DNA of 32,688 bases from Candidatus Beckwithbacteria bacterium (GTDB taxonomy: Bacteria; Patescibacteriota; Microgenomatia; UBA1400; UBA1449). The DNA lies in NCBI GenBank assembly GCA_012798485.1, contig JAAZND010000027.1, forward strand, positions 1-32,688, read 5' to 3'. This document shows, one piece after another, positions 6,548 to 13,981 of this stretch. A model generated the notes under the pieces. It did no database searches. It was not told the DNA's origin and worked only from the letters and a program-made list of their open reading frames with translations. The translations under genes and the position numbers were made by a program. The stretch's first letter is position 1. Every line of letters starts with the position of its first letter.

Positions 6548-8305
6548 ATGAAACAAAAAAACATATTTACAGAATTTAAAACAATAATCGAAAACCTAAA
6601 AATAGTTGCAAACAGTAGTCAAAACACTCTAATAACTGAAGAAGTTAAAAAACTAGAAGTAAAAATTGCTAAAAAGGAATTTTTATTAATTATTTTAGGT
6701 CAATATAAAAGAGGTAAAAGCACTCTTATAAATGCTCTACTAGCGCAAAAATTATTGCCGACCTCAATAATACCCCTAACCTCCATTATCACAATAATAG
6801 CTTATGGAGATAAACCAAAGTGTGTTGTTGAATTTTTTCATAAAAAACCAAAAATACTTTCTATTTCTAAACTCCCAGAATTTATTACCGAGGGGAAAAA
6901 CCCAAAAAATATTAAAGGGGTTAAAAAGGTGTTTATAAATTTACCCAATGATTTTCTAAAACAAGGAATTCGCTTAGTAGATACCCCAGGAGTAGGCTCA
7001 ATTTATCAACACAACACTGATTTAAGCTATAAGTTTGTTAAACAAGCAGATATGGCAATTTTCTTAATAAGTCCAGACCCTCCTATAAGCCAAGCTGAAT
7101 TAAAATTTTTACAAACAATAAAAAATGATTTAGCTAAAATCATTTTTGTACAAAATAAAATTGACCAAATTGAAGCTGGAGATTTACAAAAATCTTTTCA
7201 ATTTAGCCAAAAAGTTATTAATGAGGTTTTTGATAATAAAAAAATAAGACTTTATCAAGTTTCTGCCAAAAAAGGACTCGAGGGTAAAATTGAAAACAAT
7301 CCCGATAAAATACAAACCAGCAATATTATAAAACTAGAAGAGCAGCTTAAAAATAAATTCCTTTCCAAAAAAGACAATATTTTAATATTATCCCTAATTA
7401 TCAAAATCCAAAATCTTATTAAAGAACTTGAATTTGAAATAAAATTAAAACAAGAATCTCTAAGATTGCCAATTGAAAAATTAAAAGAAAAAACTGAATT
7501 ATTCCATCAAGAAGCGTTAAAAATTAAACAAGAAAAAGAAGATAGTAATTATATTCTTCAAGGTCAAATAGAAAAAATAATCAAAGAAACTTTAGTTAAA
7601 GACCTGGAAGATTTACAAAAAATTGAAATCCCCAATTTAAGACTTATGTTTAAAAATTTTACCCAAACCAATCTTAATTTGTCTGGATCTGAGTTATTAA
7701 AAACATTTAATCAGTTTATCGAAAAAACAATAAAAAATATCTTTAAGCAATGGCGTAAAGAAGAAGAAAAAAAGCTACAAAAAATTTTAAATAAAATTAT
7801 CATTCGCTTTTCTCATCAAAACAATCTTCGTATCCAAAAAATTAAACAAATATCATCTGAAATTTTTAATTTTGAGATTAATAAAATTGAAGATAATCTT
7901 CTATTTGCTAAAGAATTCGAATTTAGATTTGCCTTTGATGAATATAAAATTAACCTTGACTTTTATAGTCCACTAATTTCAAAATTACCAAAATTTCTCT
8001 CTCATAAATTGCTTTATCCCAAAATGGAAAGGGATTTATTGAATGAGCTCGATCGGCATTGTGGTCGTTGTCGTTATGATTTTAGTCAAAGAATTAATAA
8101 AAGTATCCTTGATTATCATAACAAATTAGAAAGAGACTTAGAACAAGCTATTAAAAATATTGAGATAATTTTGATAAAAACCATAGAACAAAAAGGAGAG
8201 CAAGAACAACAAGAGAAGATTATAAGCCTTAAGCTCAATCAACAAAGGTTAATGCTTAACAAAATAAAGAAAAAATTATTAGAAATCAATCGCTATGAAC
8301 TTTAA
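6548..8305 (+). CDS. Bacterial dynamin-like GTPase
   Basis: 585 residues. G1 GQYKRGKST (51-59), G2 PLTS (76-79, in the typical LPTSIIPLTSI context), G3 DTPG (145-148) and G4 NKID (203-206) form a dynamin-type GTPase. Residues about 285-560 are predicted long helices and coiled coil, as in dynamin stalks. The segment around 470-505, with LPKFLSHKL and then CRYDFSQRI, resembles the tip region of bacterial dynamin-like proteins; it has no clear transmembrane helix, so membrane contact may be amphipathic or through a partner. Such proteins tubulate, fuse or repair membranes. The gene is preceded by a fluoride riboswitch and its end overlaps a small membrane-protein gene by 11 bp. GTPase family certain; cellular task unknown. 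Confidence 0.88.
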   Translation: MKQKNIFTEFKTIIENLKIVANSSQNTLITEEVKKLEVKIAKKEFLLIILGQYKRGKSTLINALLAQKLLPTSIIPLTSIITIIAYGDKPKCVVEFFHKKPKILSISKLPEFITEGKNPKNIKGVKKVFINLPNDFLKQGIRLVDTPGVGSIYQHNTDLSYKFVKQADMAIFLISPDPPISQAELKFLQTIKNDLAKIIFVQNKIDQIEAGDLQKSFQFSQKVINEVFDNKKIRLYQVSAKKGLEGKIENNPDKIQTSNIIKLEEQLKNKFLSKKDNILILSLIIKIQNLIKELEFEIKLKQESLRLPIEKLKEKTELFHQEALKIKQEKEDSNYILQGQIEKIIKETLVKDLEDLQKIEIPNLRLMFKNFTQTNLNLSGSELLKTFNQFIEKTIKNIFKQWRKEEEKKLQKILNKIIIRFSHQNNLRIQKIKQISSEIFNFEINKIEDNLLFAKEFEFRFAFDEYKINLDFYSPLISKLPKFLSHKLLYPKMERDLLNELDRHCGRCRYDFSQRINKSILDYHNKLERDLEQAIKNIEIILIKTIEQKGEQEQQEKIISLKLNQQRLMLNKIKKKLLEINRYEL

Positions 8306-8495
8306 TTTTATAACCGTTATTATTGGATTAATCTTTTCACCTCTTGCCGCTATTATGGCTTTTATTATTACTTATCAAGAATACTCACATCACTTTTCAG
8401 ATAAGAAAGAGCCTTTAAAATTATCTAGTCAAGCAGCCTTAATGACATTAATCTTTTTTTTAATTCTCTGTTTAATTATTGGTTTGTTAATTTAG
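8295..8495 (+). CDS. Small two-helix membrane protein, overlapping the dynamin gene
   Basis: 66 residues with two strongly hydrophobic helices (about 5-26 and 46-66) joined by a polar, charged loop (YQEYSHHFSDKKEP). The ATG lies inside the end of the GTPase gene with an 11-bp overlap, the usual sign of translational coupling, so it should also be under the fluoride riboswitch. I recognise no family. It is half the length of Fluc/CrcB channels and lacks their conserved motifs, so it is not called a fluoride channel. A membrane anchor or partner for the GTPase, which has no transmembrane segment of its own, is the most natural guess. Confidence 0.7.
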   Translation: MNFNFITVIIGLIFSPLAAIMAFIITYQEYSHHFSDKKEPLKLSSQAALMTLIFFLILCLIIGLLI

Positions 8496-8508
8496 ACTAT
8501 TGCTACTT

Positions 8509-9381
8509 TTATTCAAATAATGGTAAATCATATTTTTCTAAATGTTTTAAAATAGTCACCGCCTGATAAGTTTGCTCAATATTGGCAATCCCAATAAATT
8601 GGGAGCGAGCAAAGCCACCATTTCCTTTCTGGCAAGCAATTAAAAAAGATAATAAAGAAGATTGTCTGGGAATTGAAATCTTTAATAAAATAAAACTCTC
8701 AACTGCCCAAAAATATTCCTCTAAATAATTAGCTCTCTCTATTTGTCTTTTTAAAAAATTTATAGTTTTTTTTAGTTTTACTAAGGGATAGTTAAGTTTT
8801 TTAAGAATTTTTAAGGCATAATATGTTGTAGATAATTCTGAACCTTTTATATTTCCAAAACCACCATCTGTATTTTCCAACGATAAAATGAAGTCAATAA
8901 TATTTTGATTTGCTTCATTTATATTAAAATTTTTACATAAAAAGGTTAAATAATATAAATCTTTTACTTCTCCTTCAACCAAGTCTAGGTAAAGCGTGTT
9001 GACTGAATTATCAGATAGTAAAAATTTTGTTTCAGCTTTAGCCTTAAATTTCTTTTTTTTAAAAATGTTTTTATTTGTAGTATTTTCTAAAATAAAAGGG
9101 GAGTATTTTTTAAATTCACTAATATCAATTTTTAATGCTTTATATGTTTGAACTGCAAAAAACAAAGATGAAATACACTTTAAATTTCCCTCCTTATCTT
9201 CATTTTTAAAAAAACGCATAATTTCGCTTATGGGTATTTGTTTACTATTAAGTAGTTTAAGCGTTTCCACAGCACACATGGTGTCTAAGGCAGATGATGG
9301 TGTAACTCTGGCAAAAAAATAACCACCATCCGAAAGATGGCGAGCCTGGAGATATTGAATAATGTGATTTTTATTAAACAT
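8509..9381 (-). CDS. Alpha/alpha-toroid protein (prenyltransferase/squalene-cyclase repeats)
   Basis: 290 residues with repeats of the PF00432 kind, each a DGG/GGF turn followed by a helix: DGGYFFAR (18-25), NTDGGFGN near 168-175 followed by STTYYALKIL, and KGNGGFAR near 251-258 followed by QTYQAVTIL. These build the six-barrel toroid seen in protein prenyltransferase beta subunits and triterpene cyclases. The Asp-Cys-His zinc site of farnesyltransferases and the DXDD acid motif of squalene cyclases were not found, so catalysis is doubtful; a lipid- or peptide-binding role is possible. ATG follows the terminator T tract directly; the SD AGGAG lies in the terminator 3' arm. It is convergent with the GTPase pair and has its own fluoride riboswitch. 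Confidence 0.75.
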   Translation of the reverse strand: MFNKNHIIQYLQARHLSDGGYFFARVTPSSALDTMCAVETLKLLNSKQIPISEIMRFFKNEDKEGNLKCISSLFFAVQTYKALKIDISEFKKYSPFILENTTNKNIFKKKKFKAKAETKFLLSDNSVNTLYLDLVEGEVKDLYYLTFLCKNFNINEANQNIIDFILSLENTDGGFGNIKGSELSTTYYALKILKKLNYPLVKLKKTINFLKRQIERANYLEEYFWAVESFILLKISIPRQSSLLSFLIACQKGNGGFARSQFIGIANIEQTYQAVTILKHLEKYDLPLFE

Positions 9382-9418
9382 AAAAAAGCTCCTACTAAAT
9401 TTTATAATAGTAGAAGCT
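9382..9418 (-). terminator. Riboswitch-controlled intrinsic terminator of the toroid gene
   Basis: On the minus strand AGCTTCTACT (9409-9418) pairs with AGTAGGAGCT (9387-9396), 10 bp with one G-U, then a run of six T. The G-U pair sits at a different rung from that in the copy at 6516, which is what a conserved helix shows. AGGAG in the 3' arm is the SD, 7 nt before the ATG. Confidence 0.85.
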
Positions 9419-9465
9419 ATTAGTTTCTGTTTTCGGTAGAAACAATTAGGTGAGCCTCATCACAA
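9409..9465 (-). promoter_or_regulatory. Fluoride riboswitch (crcB motif) upstream of toroid gene
   Basis: Second copy of the same aptamer plan: GTG-ATGAGGCT-CAC (P1 and loop), a 6-bp stem GTTTCT/AGAAAC, then TAATAGCTTCTACT, identical to the copy at 6481. GAGGC of the loop can pair with GCTTC with one wobble. Relative to the other copy, P1 has a compensating C-G to T-A change and the second stem is entirely different yet paired, so structure and not just sequence is kept. P1 is only 3 clear base pairs. A candidate promoter upstream has TTGCAA and TAATAT with 18-bp spacing. It lies on the strand of the toroid gene. Confidence 0.82.
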
Positions 9466-9532
9466 TAATATTTTTATATTATCATAAAAAACTAGTCTTT
9501 TGCAAAATTAAGTTCATAAATAAGTTTAAAGA

Positions 9533-10171
9533 CTAAAAAAGTTTTGCCAGTCTCTGAAGTCTAAAAAGGTTTTTGGGGTAATTTTGCCAAAGATAAGAAT
9601 TAACCGCCACACCATCAGCTCTCGCCTGAAAACATTGTTTGGCACTATCAAAGTTTATTCCACCGTCAATAATAATTTCCGCTTTTTTTCGGCAGTTTTG
9701 CCGTACATAGTTTATTTTCTCTAAAACTGAAGAATTAAATTTTTGATGAGCAAACCCAGCTTTTACAGCCATTAATAAAATCTGATCAAATTGATTTAAT
9801 AAAGGAACTTTAACCTTGAAAATATCTGTATCCAAATCAATTGCAATTCCTGTTCTTATTTTTTTCTCCCTTAATTCTTGTAAAAAATTTTTTACTTCTT
9901 TTAGTTTTTCAAGGTGGATGGTAATCAAACTCACTTTATTTTCAAGGCAAATTGCAATCCAATCCATGGGGTTTTCCACCATCAAATGAACATCACAATT
10001 GATGTTTTCAAAACTCATTAACCATTGATTGGGAAGAATAGTTTGATTATCCGCAAAGTTTTTTTCAATAACGTCAATTTGAATTCTGTTACCATATTGC
10101 AGGGATTTTAAAATTTTATGACTAAAAGCAGGATATTCTTTTTCTAGAATAGTTGGGATTATTTGTTTCAT
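9533..10171 (-). CDS. Ribulose-phosphate 3-epimerase family protein, divergent
   Basis: 212 residues, a TIM barrel of the Rpe family, which interconverts ribulose 5-phosphate and xylulose 5-phosphate. Conserved parts: CDVHLMVENP (second metal histidine), ITIHLE, MAVKAGFAHQKF in place of MSVNPGFGGQxF, and IIIDGGIN (metal aspartate). The first metal histidine of the usual HxDVMD is glutamine (RIQIDVIEKN), and the phosphate-loop NPG is KAG. It may be a weakened Rpe or a relative with another sugar-phosphate substrate. It lies 12 bp after pgk on the same strand, which together with transketolase elsewhere in the window fits the pentose phosphate pathway. Confidence 0.75.
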   Translation of the reverse strand: MKQIIPTILEKEYPAFSHKILKSLQYGNRIQIDVIEKNFADNQTILPNQWLMSFENINCDVHLMVENPMDWIAICLENKVSLITIHLEKLKEVKNFLQELREKKIRTGIAIDLDTDIFKVKVPLLNQFDQILLMAVKAGFAHQKFNSSVLEKINYVRQNCRKKAEIIIDGGINFDSAKQCFQARADGVAVNSYLWQNYPKNLFRLQRLAKLF

Positions 10172-10183
10172 AAGAAAAAATTT

Positions 10184-11380
10184 TTATTGCTCTAAAATTT
10201 CAATTCCTGGTAAATTACCTTTTTCAATATATTCAAGCATAGCTCCCCCACCAGTGGAGATATGGGTAATATTTTCTAAGTGATTATGTCCCTCAATGCT
10301 TGAAAGTGTATCTCCACCACCCACAATACTGATCAAATGTTTATGAGCAATAATAGCTTCGTAAACTGCTTCTGTGCCTCTAGCAAAAGCCTTAACCTCA
10401 TTAACTCCCATTGGGCCATTCCAAATTACAGTTTTAGCCTCGGCAATAATGCGAGCATATTCTCTCTGGGTTTGTCTGCCAATATCTAAAATTTGAAATT
10501 GTTTTGGCATTTCCTCTATTACCACTTCTCCAATTTTCACTCCAGAAGACAAGTTTCCAACAATAGCATCAGTAGGCATAAAAAGCTTGGTGTCAGCTCT
10601 TGTGGCTTTCCAGATTAAGCTCTGGCAAATACGTAAGGATTCCGGAGAATACATAGATCTACCAATATGAAAACCAAAGGCTTTAAGAAAAGTATTGGCT
10701 ACTCCTCCACCCAACAAAACATAATCAGCCATGGTCATTAATTTTTCCAAAACTGGAATTTTGGTAGCAGCCTTAGCCCCACCCACAATTGCTACCAGTG
10801 GTCTTTGTGTTTCTTTAATTGCCTTACCTATCATTTCTATCTCTGTTTGTAGTAAATAACCAGCATAAGAAGGCAGTATTTCTGCAATTCCCACCACACT
10901 ACTATGAGCTCGATGACAGGAACCAAAAGCATCATTGACAAAAATATCTCCCAGTTGCGCTAATTTTGCTGAAAAACTGCGGGAATTAATTTCTTCACCC
11001 AGTTCAAATCTCACGTTTTCAAGCATAATTACCTCACCATTTTGACAGTCTAAAATTTTCTCTCTTTCAGCAAGACTATGATACTTTTCAGCAAAAATCA
11101 CATTTCTTTTAATTTGTTTTTGCAAATACAAAGCAATCGGGCGCAAAGAAAATTCTTCACTTGCCACACCAGGCTCTGGTCTTCCAAAATGAGACATAAT
11201 AACCAATCTTTTGGGTTTTTGCTTCAAAATATAATCAATTGTTTTTAAAGACAAACCAATACGCGTATCATCTTTTACCCTATATTCTCCATTTTCTTTT
11301 TTGACTGGAACATTGTAATCAACTCTTAAAACCACCCCCTTGTTCTCCAACTTAATATCTTGAATTTTTCTAAGTTTCAT
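10184..11380 (-). CDS. pgk: Phosphoglycerate kinase
   Basis: 398 residues, the normal length. N-terminal LRVDYNVPVK, SHFGRP (substrate-binding arginine), FVNDAFGSCHRAHSS, GGAKAATKIPVLEKL and the ATP-site WNGPMGVNE and GGGDT segments are all present, so it looks fully active. It makes ATP and 3-phosphoglycerate from 1,3-bisphosphoglycerate and ADP in the cytoplasm, the substrate-level ATP step of glycolysis. First gene of a two-gene unit with the Rpe-like gene; the 143-bp gap before it is shared with the divergent PrgI gene and contains no structure I could recognise. Confidence 0.97.
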   Translation of the reverse strand: MKLRKIQDIKLENKGVVLRVDYNVPVKKENGEYRVKDDTRIGLSLKTIDYILKQKPKRLVIMSHFGRPEPGVASEEFSLRPIALYLQKQIKRNVIFAEKYHSLAEREKILDCQNGEVIMLENVRFELGEEINSRSFSAKLAQLGDIFVNDAFGSCHRAHSSVVGIAEILPSYAGYLLQTEIEMIGKAIKETQRPLVAIVGGAKAATKIPVLEKLMTMADYVLLGGGVANTFLKAFGFHIGRSMYSPESLRICQSLIWKATRADTKLFMPTDAIVGNLSSGVKIGEVVIEEMPKQFQILDIGRQTQREYARIIAEAKTVIWNGPMGVNEVKAFARGTEAVYEAIIAHKHLISIVGGGDTLSSIEGHNHLENITHISTGGGAMLEYIEKGNLPGIEILEQ

Positions 11381-11523
11381 ATTTGAAAAGGTTTTACAAA
11401 ATAACTCTGGGTTTTTTATAAATCTCTCTTATTTATATTTATAGTTTTAAAATAAAGCTATTTTTATTTAACCACAAAAAAGAAAAGATATTCAATTGGA
11501 ACTTTTATTGTTATACTTTTATT

Positions 11524-12834
11524 ATGCAACAACACCCTATTCCTCAGAATGTTTCTAAATATCAGTTTCGTCTTATAGGCGATATGACCATCAAACAGTT
11601 TGCTTTTTTAGGTGGTGGCATTATCCTAGCTTTCTTGGCTTATAAATTTCCCCTGCTTCCCACCATTTTAAGGCTGCCATTTGCTTTTGCTTTTGCTGCA
11701 TCTGGGGCAATGATTGCATTTGTGCCTTACGAAGAAAGAACGCTGGATATTTGGATTGTTAATTTTTTTAAATCCATTTATACTCCCACTCAATTTTTAT
11801 GGAAAAAGAGACTGGAATTGCCAGATTATTTTAATTTTAAAAAAAAATACAAACATGATTATGTGAGATCAGAGTTTTCCCAAAATGATAAAACTCAACT
11901 AGAAAAATACATTAACTCCCTCAACGCCAACCACGATGATCCTTTTAGCAAGGTGGAAAATCAAAAGATACAACAGATCAATAATTTGTTTAATCCAAAC
12001 CCTGTAAGTTTTGCCAATATTTCTAATCAATATTTTAAAACTAGCAACAACACCCCTCACGCTAACAGCTCCCTCATTAGGCCATCTCAACAGCCAATAG
12101 TAAGAATTCCTTCCCTAACTCAGGTAAGTCGTCCCACAACAGCTCCAGTTCCACAGGCAAAAATCAATAATTTACCCCCAACTCATGATCAAGTGGCTAA
12201 AACTATACAAGACCCCAAGTCACAACCAGCAATAACTATAAATAATCCAGTTAGATCAGCTATCAATATTCCAAGACAACAAGTTGTTTTTAAACAACCC
12301 TTTGCTCAAAAACAAACACCACAAATACCCTCTCAAAACACCACTCCCGATATATTGCCAAACCCAGTTGTAAAACCCAAGCAAGAAACAGTGATAAAAA
12401 TAGATACAACCCAACAAATCAACCAGAAACCCACAATAAAAATTCAGGCAGCACCATCACTCACTCCACCTATAAAAATGAAAAGTCTTTTTCCTGATAA
12501 AAACCCTAAAAAAATAGAACCACAATACCTATCAGATATCCAAATGCCTATTAATCCAGATGTTGCCAATACCATTGTGGGTATCACCATCGATACCCAC
12601 AACAAATTAATTACTAATGCTATTCTGGAGGTCTTGGATAAAAACAACCTTCCTATAAGAGCTTTTAAATCAAATGCTGTGGGACAGTTTTTTGTCTCTA
12701 CTCCAATAAAAAATGGCACCTATACAATAAACACTGAGCATCCAGATTATATTTTTGATACAATAAAGTTTGAGGCCAGCGGTAAAATTATCGCTCCTCT
12801 TAAAGTTGTGGGGAAACCCAAAAACAATCTATAA
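11524..12834 (+). CDS. PrgI-domain T4SS membrane protein with C-terminal beta-sandwich domain
   Basis: 436 residues. The N-terminal ~110 residues match PrgI proteins of Gram-positive-type conjugation systems: IPQNVSKYQFRLIGDMT, two membrane helices (about 24-40 and 50-68) and a VPYEERTLD turn. PrgI proteins are normally about 120 residues. Here a disordered linker rich in P, Q, N and T follows (about 130-340), then a domain (about 343-436) resembling carboxypeptidase regulatory-like repeats (TIVGITIDTHNKLITNA, GQFFVSTPIKNGTYT). It would sit in the membrane next to the TraC/VirB4 proteins encoded downstream; the gap to the next gene is 3 bp. No clear SD; a TTATAC -10-like box lies close to the start. 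Confidence 0.8.
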   Translation: MQQHPIPQNVSKYQFRLIGDMTIKQFAFLGGGIILAFLAYKFPLLPTILRLPFAFAFAASGAMIAFVPYEERTLDIWIVNFFKSIYTPTQFLWKKRLELPDYFNFKKKYKHDYVRSEFSQNDKTQLEKYINSLNANHDDPFSKVENQKIQQINNLFNPNPVSFANISNQYFKTSNNTPHANSSLIRPSQQPIVRIPSLTQVSRPTTAPVPQAKINNLPPTHDQVAKTIQDPKSQPAITINNPVRSAINIPRQQVVFKQPFAQKQTPQIPSQNTTPDILPNPVVKPKQETVIKIDTTQQINQKPTIKIQAAPSLTPPIKMKSLFPDKNPKKIEPQYLSDIQMPINPDVANTIVGITIDTHNKLITNAILEVLDKNNLPIRAFKSNAVGQFFVSTPIKNGTYTINTEHPDYIFDTIKFEASGKIIAPLKVVGKPKNNL

Positions 12835-12837
12835 AAC

Positions 12838-13965
12838 ATGCCCAATATTGCCATTCCTATCAAAGCCAGTACTCAGGAACATCTTGATATTGAAGACATT
12901 CAAGATGACATTGTTATTCTCAAAACTGGAGCTTGCAGTTTAATTATTCAAGTAACAGCTATTAATTTTGGTTTATTATCTGAGGAGGAACAAGATGCGA
13001 TTATTTTTGCCTATGCTGCTCTTTTAAATTCTCTCAATTTCCAGATTCAAATCCTCATTAGATCTAATATTAAAGATGTCACAGACTATATTCGCCTAGT
13101 ACAAAAACAGGAGCAAAAATTAAGCCAACAAATCAACACCACCAATATAACTGACCAAAAAAGACGCAAAATGCTTTTATTAACTCAACTGCAAAAATAT
13201 CGTGAATTTGTCGAAAGAACCGTAAGGGATAATCAGGTGTTAGATAAAAAATTTTATATCTGTATTCCTTTTTCCGTTTTGGAATTGGGCTTATCAACTA
13301 CTTTATCAGATAATTTTAAAAAAAATAAAAAATTGCCTTTTCCCAAATCTTATATTTTAGAAAAGGCTAAAATGTCCCTTTACCCAAGGCGTGATCATCT
13401 TTTTAGACAATTTGGTCGGCTTGGTCTTCAAACTAGACAACTTAACACCCAACAACTACTGGAGCTGTTTTACAATTTTTACAACCTTGAATCTATTGGC
13501 CAAAGATTTATTCCTTCAAAAGAATACAACACCCCAATTGTTCAAGCGGGTTTAGGTAAAGATAAAAAAGGTAGCTATTATCAAGAGCCAAAAAATCCTT
13601 TTCAAAGGTTTGAGACGGGCAATTTGGGAAACATCACCCCAACGGGTTCAGCCACTGCTTTCCCAGGCAAAACTAAACGCGACAACATTCAATTTAACCA
13701 AAGTTTTCTTAACCCCAACCAAAACAACCCTTCTACCACCCAACCAATGAATCCTAATCAGGTTATGGGGGTAAATAATTATCAAAAACCCCAGAACCCG
13801 GCTTCTCCAACCACTAATAATATGACTGCCCTCAATCAAACTCAAACCATCAGCACTGGAGTTTTATCAAAACTAACACCAAATCAAAATAGCAAAACAG
13901 TTTTTGAAAAACCCAAACCCACCAAAGCCGATCAAAGCTTTGGTTATGACCAAGCTAATTATTAA
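12838..13965 (+). CDS. TraC/VirB4 N-terminal-domain-like protein
   Basis: 375 residues. Residues 1-220 resemble the N-terminal domain of TraC-type VirB4 proteins as found in CPR and Gram-positive systems (IPIKASTQEHLDIEDIQDD, then LSEEEQDAIIFAYAALLNSL). No Walker motifs are present: the ATPase is encoded by the next gene. The C-terminal third (about 255-375) is low-complexity, rich in N, P, Q and T, and likely disordered. Located 3 bp after the PrgI gene and 16 bp before the ATPase gene, it probably forms part of the cytoplasmic ATPase assembly of a T4SS-like surface apparatus. Confidence 0.72.
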   Translation: MPNIAIPIKASTQEHLDIEDIQDDIVILKTGACSLIIQVTAINFGLLSEEEQDAIIFAYAALLNSLNFQIQILIRSNIKDVTDYIRLVQKQEQKLSQQINTTNITDQKRRKMLLLTQLQKYREFVERTVRDNQVLDKKFYICIPFSVLELGLSTTLSDNFKKNKKLPFPKSYILEKAKMSLYPRRDHLFRQFGRLGLQTRQLNTQQLLELFYNFYNLESIGQRFIPSKEYNTPIVQAGLGKDKKGSYYQEPKNPFQRFETGNLGNITPTGSATAFPGKTKRDNIQFNQSFLNPNQNNPSTTQPMNPNQVMGVNNYQKPQNPASPTTNNMTALNQTQTISTGVLSKLTPNQNSKTVFEKPKPTKADQSFGYDQANY

Positions 13966-13981
13966 TTATAAAAATAAAACT

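Noticed and set aside
8295-8495. 66-residue membrane protein as a half-size CrcB/Fluc fluoride channel
   Set aside because: Tempting because of the riboswitch, but it has only two helices and none of the conserved Fluc motifs.
13904-13981. Longer N-terminus for the VirB4 ATPase
   Set aside because: It would overlap the upstream gene and adds residues unlike the family; ATG 13982 fits better.
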